Shown here: positions 61,575-64,000 of the stretch, piece after piece
How the letters are laid out: each line of letters begins with the position of its first letter
Position numbering within the stretch: the stretch's first letter is position 1
Assembly (NCBI GenBank): GCA_026874595.1
Contig: CM049307.1
Span: 48,333,678-48,397,677, forward strand
Length of the DNA: 64,000 bases
Direction: 5' to 3'
From: Sipunculus nudus
Taxonomy: Eukaryota; Annelida; Sipuncula; Golfingiida; Sipunculidae
Translations under genes and position numbers: made by a program
The notes under the pieces: generated by a model
What the model was told of the DNA's origin: nothing
The model's input: the letters and a program-made list of their open reading frames with translations, nothing else
Database searches by the model: none

Positions 61575-61888
61575 GGCCAAAAAATAAAGGTATGGTTCTC
61601 AGGCACTTTTTTTCGGAAATCTGTGCGGGTGGGCGGGCGGGCGAATTTTCGTTTTTTCCCCTTTTTTGTATGTTCCAAAAAAATGTCATATGATCAGCGA
61701 AATGCTTGAAAATAACAAAATGTTTTTGCTAAATAGGTAAAAGCACATAACAAAGGAAATCTTATCCAAATTGTATTATTTTTTATTCTTGAAAGATGAA
61801 AATCAAAATACAAATTTTGATGCGGGCGGTTAAAATTGACGCGGGCGGTGCCTGAGAACCATATCTTTTATTCTTTATTTTTTTGGCC
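61575..61888. mobile_element. Non-autonomous TIR element (MITE), copy 2, possibly PIF/Harbinger-like
   Basis: A 314 bp element homologous to 461-794, in the same orientation. The outer inverted repeat begins GGCCAAAAAATAAAG and contains TATGGTTCTCAGGCAC on the left. The right end carries its complement, with a few extra bases between the two blocks. The element is flanked by TAA on both sides (61572-61574 and 61889-61891), an intact 3 bp duplication. Subterminal GCGGGCGG-type G-rich blocks sit just inside each end. There is no open frame of note. Confidence 0.8.
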
Positions 61889-61891
61889 TAA

Positions 61892-64000
61892 TATAAAGAT
61901 TCTTTTAATCAATCTTAGATGGAATAGTATCCCTTTTCTCCTTTTCTTTTATTTCTTCTAACTCGTAATAACGTAATAATATTATGTATGGTTTTATATT
62001 AATTTATGGTCTTTTCAACCATTCATATAAATTGAATTGTTTTTCCACTTTTTATGCATTTTATTCATACATCCCACATATATGCAGTATGATATATTTT
62101 TTTGCATTATGAGTGCTATTATGAAACCAGTTCAATGAAGACAACACCATATATATGAATAACACAATAGAAATTTGGATTTATATTCACATGAGATGTT
62201 TGAATCAAACGTACGTTTCCATACTGCAGTCTAAAAGACGCTAATAGCTCACATGATTTCTACCCAATTATCACGTTGTTTGAACATTAACGTTTCTGTT
62301 ATAATTGACTTTATCATAACAAGTAAGCCTTTTTAAAGTGGCAGTTATCATTTACTTTAAAATAAACAAAAACGAGTTTGAAAACAAAACAGCTCAGAAG
62401 CTTGCTTTTACTTTGTTCTGATCGAACACTTGTGAATTGTAACACATTCTAGATGTTTTAGGGGACACTCTGTCGAACAGATCTTTTTATGTGTCTCAGA
62501 AGGTCGTAAACTGTCAATGTGCTGAAACTTTAAGAGACAGAAAATCTGTTGTAGAAAACAGTACCAGTATTTTAAGTAATTTTCTCGGCCTAGCAGGTAA
62601 TATGCTGAAAACAAGAGGCTTGGTGTTGTAAGTGACTCCTTGACACGTGGTAGTCTACATAACACTGAACACAGATTTGATTTTTCAAAGAAACCAACAG
62701 GTACAGTTTACAGATGAAACTGGGACTTATTGCAAAGAACTAAAGAAATATAAATTTCTAAATCCTCGCAAATGTGACAGCTGTCAAACAGAAATGATAA
62801 ACTTTATTTATAGATAAAAAGTAAATCTGCAGTTTTATTAACTCATGATTTTCAACTGTTATAGCCAAACGACAATCCTTTTGTAAAACCCCATTCTATA
62901 CATAGCGATCACGACCAGGAAGGCTGCGTTTCTGCTATTTTAGTTGCATGAAGGGAAATGTTACAGAGTAATTATAATAACAAATCGTTATAATATTCAT
63001 AGTAACAACAACATTCCAATAAAATGCAATAAAATGAAAATAAATCAGTATCATTATCAAATAAGGACTTGCTATACATGTATCTCCAGCATAGGTTCAT
63101 GGATTCAAGCAAAATAACATGAACTGAAGTACCTTTACGGCTGAGAAAAGAGACATTGTATCACTGGCGACGGGAAGTACACCTAAAAAAGTGTTAAAAC
63201 AAGTACACTCACCGAAGTAGAGATGAAACCCCAATCGAAGTACTTAATGATCCTAAAGCGCGATTTGCTATCCCGTTAGCCAGGCTTACGGGCTACATTT
63301 GGACGGTGGGCGTTACATGAAGGAAATTCCAACCGGACCGTGAGCGGGACGCTAGTTGGTTATATTATATAACAGACAAGGGGGACTGTTCACACGCTAG
63401 TCTGCGTGCGCATGATGCTTCCGTGGAATGTGGGATGCAACACACCGGTTACGCGTTTATACTTTAGTATCTGCTGACACATTTTGCAATACTAGTTCGA
63501 CCATTTTCTGTTGAGGTATTTTACAATACCATCTACGGGACCGTGCGGTTTTATTCCTTTGGTATCATCAGAAAAATAGAAGATCACATCGCCATGAAAA
63601 CCGGGCAAGTCTGCATTTATGAATTCATAAATGGCTGGGCCTTATACTTCTAGTTCTCTAATGATCCTTCAGCAATCTCAGGCAGCGCGCACCTGCCCTT
63701 CGAGGACTCATTTCCTTAGTTTGTGATGTTCTGAGCCCGACAAATTCTGCATGCTCCATTAAACTACAAGCTTTATTGTCTCTTGGCTTCCTATGATAGC
63801 TGCCTGCCATGCTTGGTAACGAGTTGGGGACCACTCTAACTCCACAAATCCCAACGTTACAAAGCCATTGAGGCCTGTATTAAATATTAAAGCAATATCG
63901 TAGAATATGGGTACAGAACAAGATGAAAGATGGAACCATGGTCCTTGAAAGCAAATCTGGATGAAGAAAAATTCGATGACGAGAGTATATCACTGTACCT
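61892..64000. other. Unique AT-rich DNA, no gene seen
   Basis: One 85-codon minus frame at 62408-62665 without a motif. From about 63240 to 63480 the sequence becomes GC-richer with a TATATTATATAA segment near 63361. No start or exon can be tied to it. Confidence 0.45.

Overview
This window looks like non-coding nuclear DNA from an animal, most likely a marine invertebrate and plausibly a mollusc or another lophotrochozoan. It is AT-rich, full of long AT, CT and GT microsatellites and poly-G/poly-C tracts, and littered with short non-autonomous transposable elements (SINEs, hAT-type and other terminal-inverted-repeat elements, a probable solo LTR). It has no bacterial-style operons and no long open frames. 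The longest stop-free stretch (about 152 codons, minus strand, 20402-20860) runs into an inverted-repeat element and reads as chance. The lineage guess rests on repeat motifs I recall from mollusc genomes and was not checked.

Layout. 0-2.7 kb: a TAA-flanked inverted-repeat element (461-794), a ~32 bp minisatellite (852-1060) and a minus-strand tRNA-derived SINE (about 2480-2706). 2.7-15.3 kb: unique AT-rich DNA broken by a 22-base G tract and several microsatellites. 15.3-20.6 kb: a second copy of the same SINE family (plus strand), a degenerate ~76 bp tandem pair, and a ~790 bp element built of ATTGGTT/AACCAAT motifs with a probable SINE head inside. 25-34 kb: three copies of one interspersed family, two copies of a second tRNA-derived SINE 281 bp apart, and a complete 1384 bp hAT-type element with a perfect 8 bp target duplication. 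33.1 kb: a tight cluster of cAMP-response-type palindromes. 40.6-41.1 kb: the only stretch I would put forward as a possible coding exon, followed by AATAAA. 43-44 kb: two long E-box palindromes. 50-58 kb: a SINE body, a purine-rich minisatellite, a second hAT-type element (512 bp, perfect 8 bp target duplication), an exact 70 bp tandem duplication and a probable solo LTR. 61.6 kb: the second copy of the element at 461-794.

Taken together the window reads as a gene desert or large intron. No group of genes working together can be identified. The best-supported observations are the element boundaries with target duplications and the conserved hairpin in the body of the first SINE family, where the two copies differ by a compensatory base pair. 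Several unique segments with dense ATTA cores or palindromic transcription-factor sites could be distal enhancers, but one sequence cannot show conservation.
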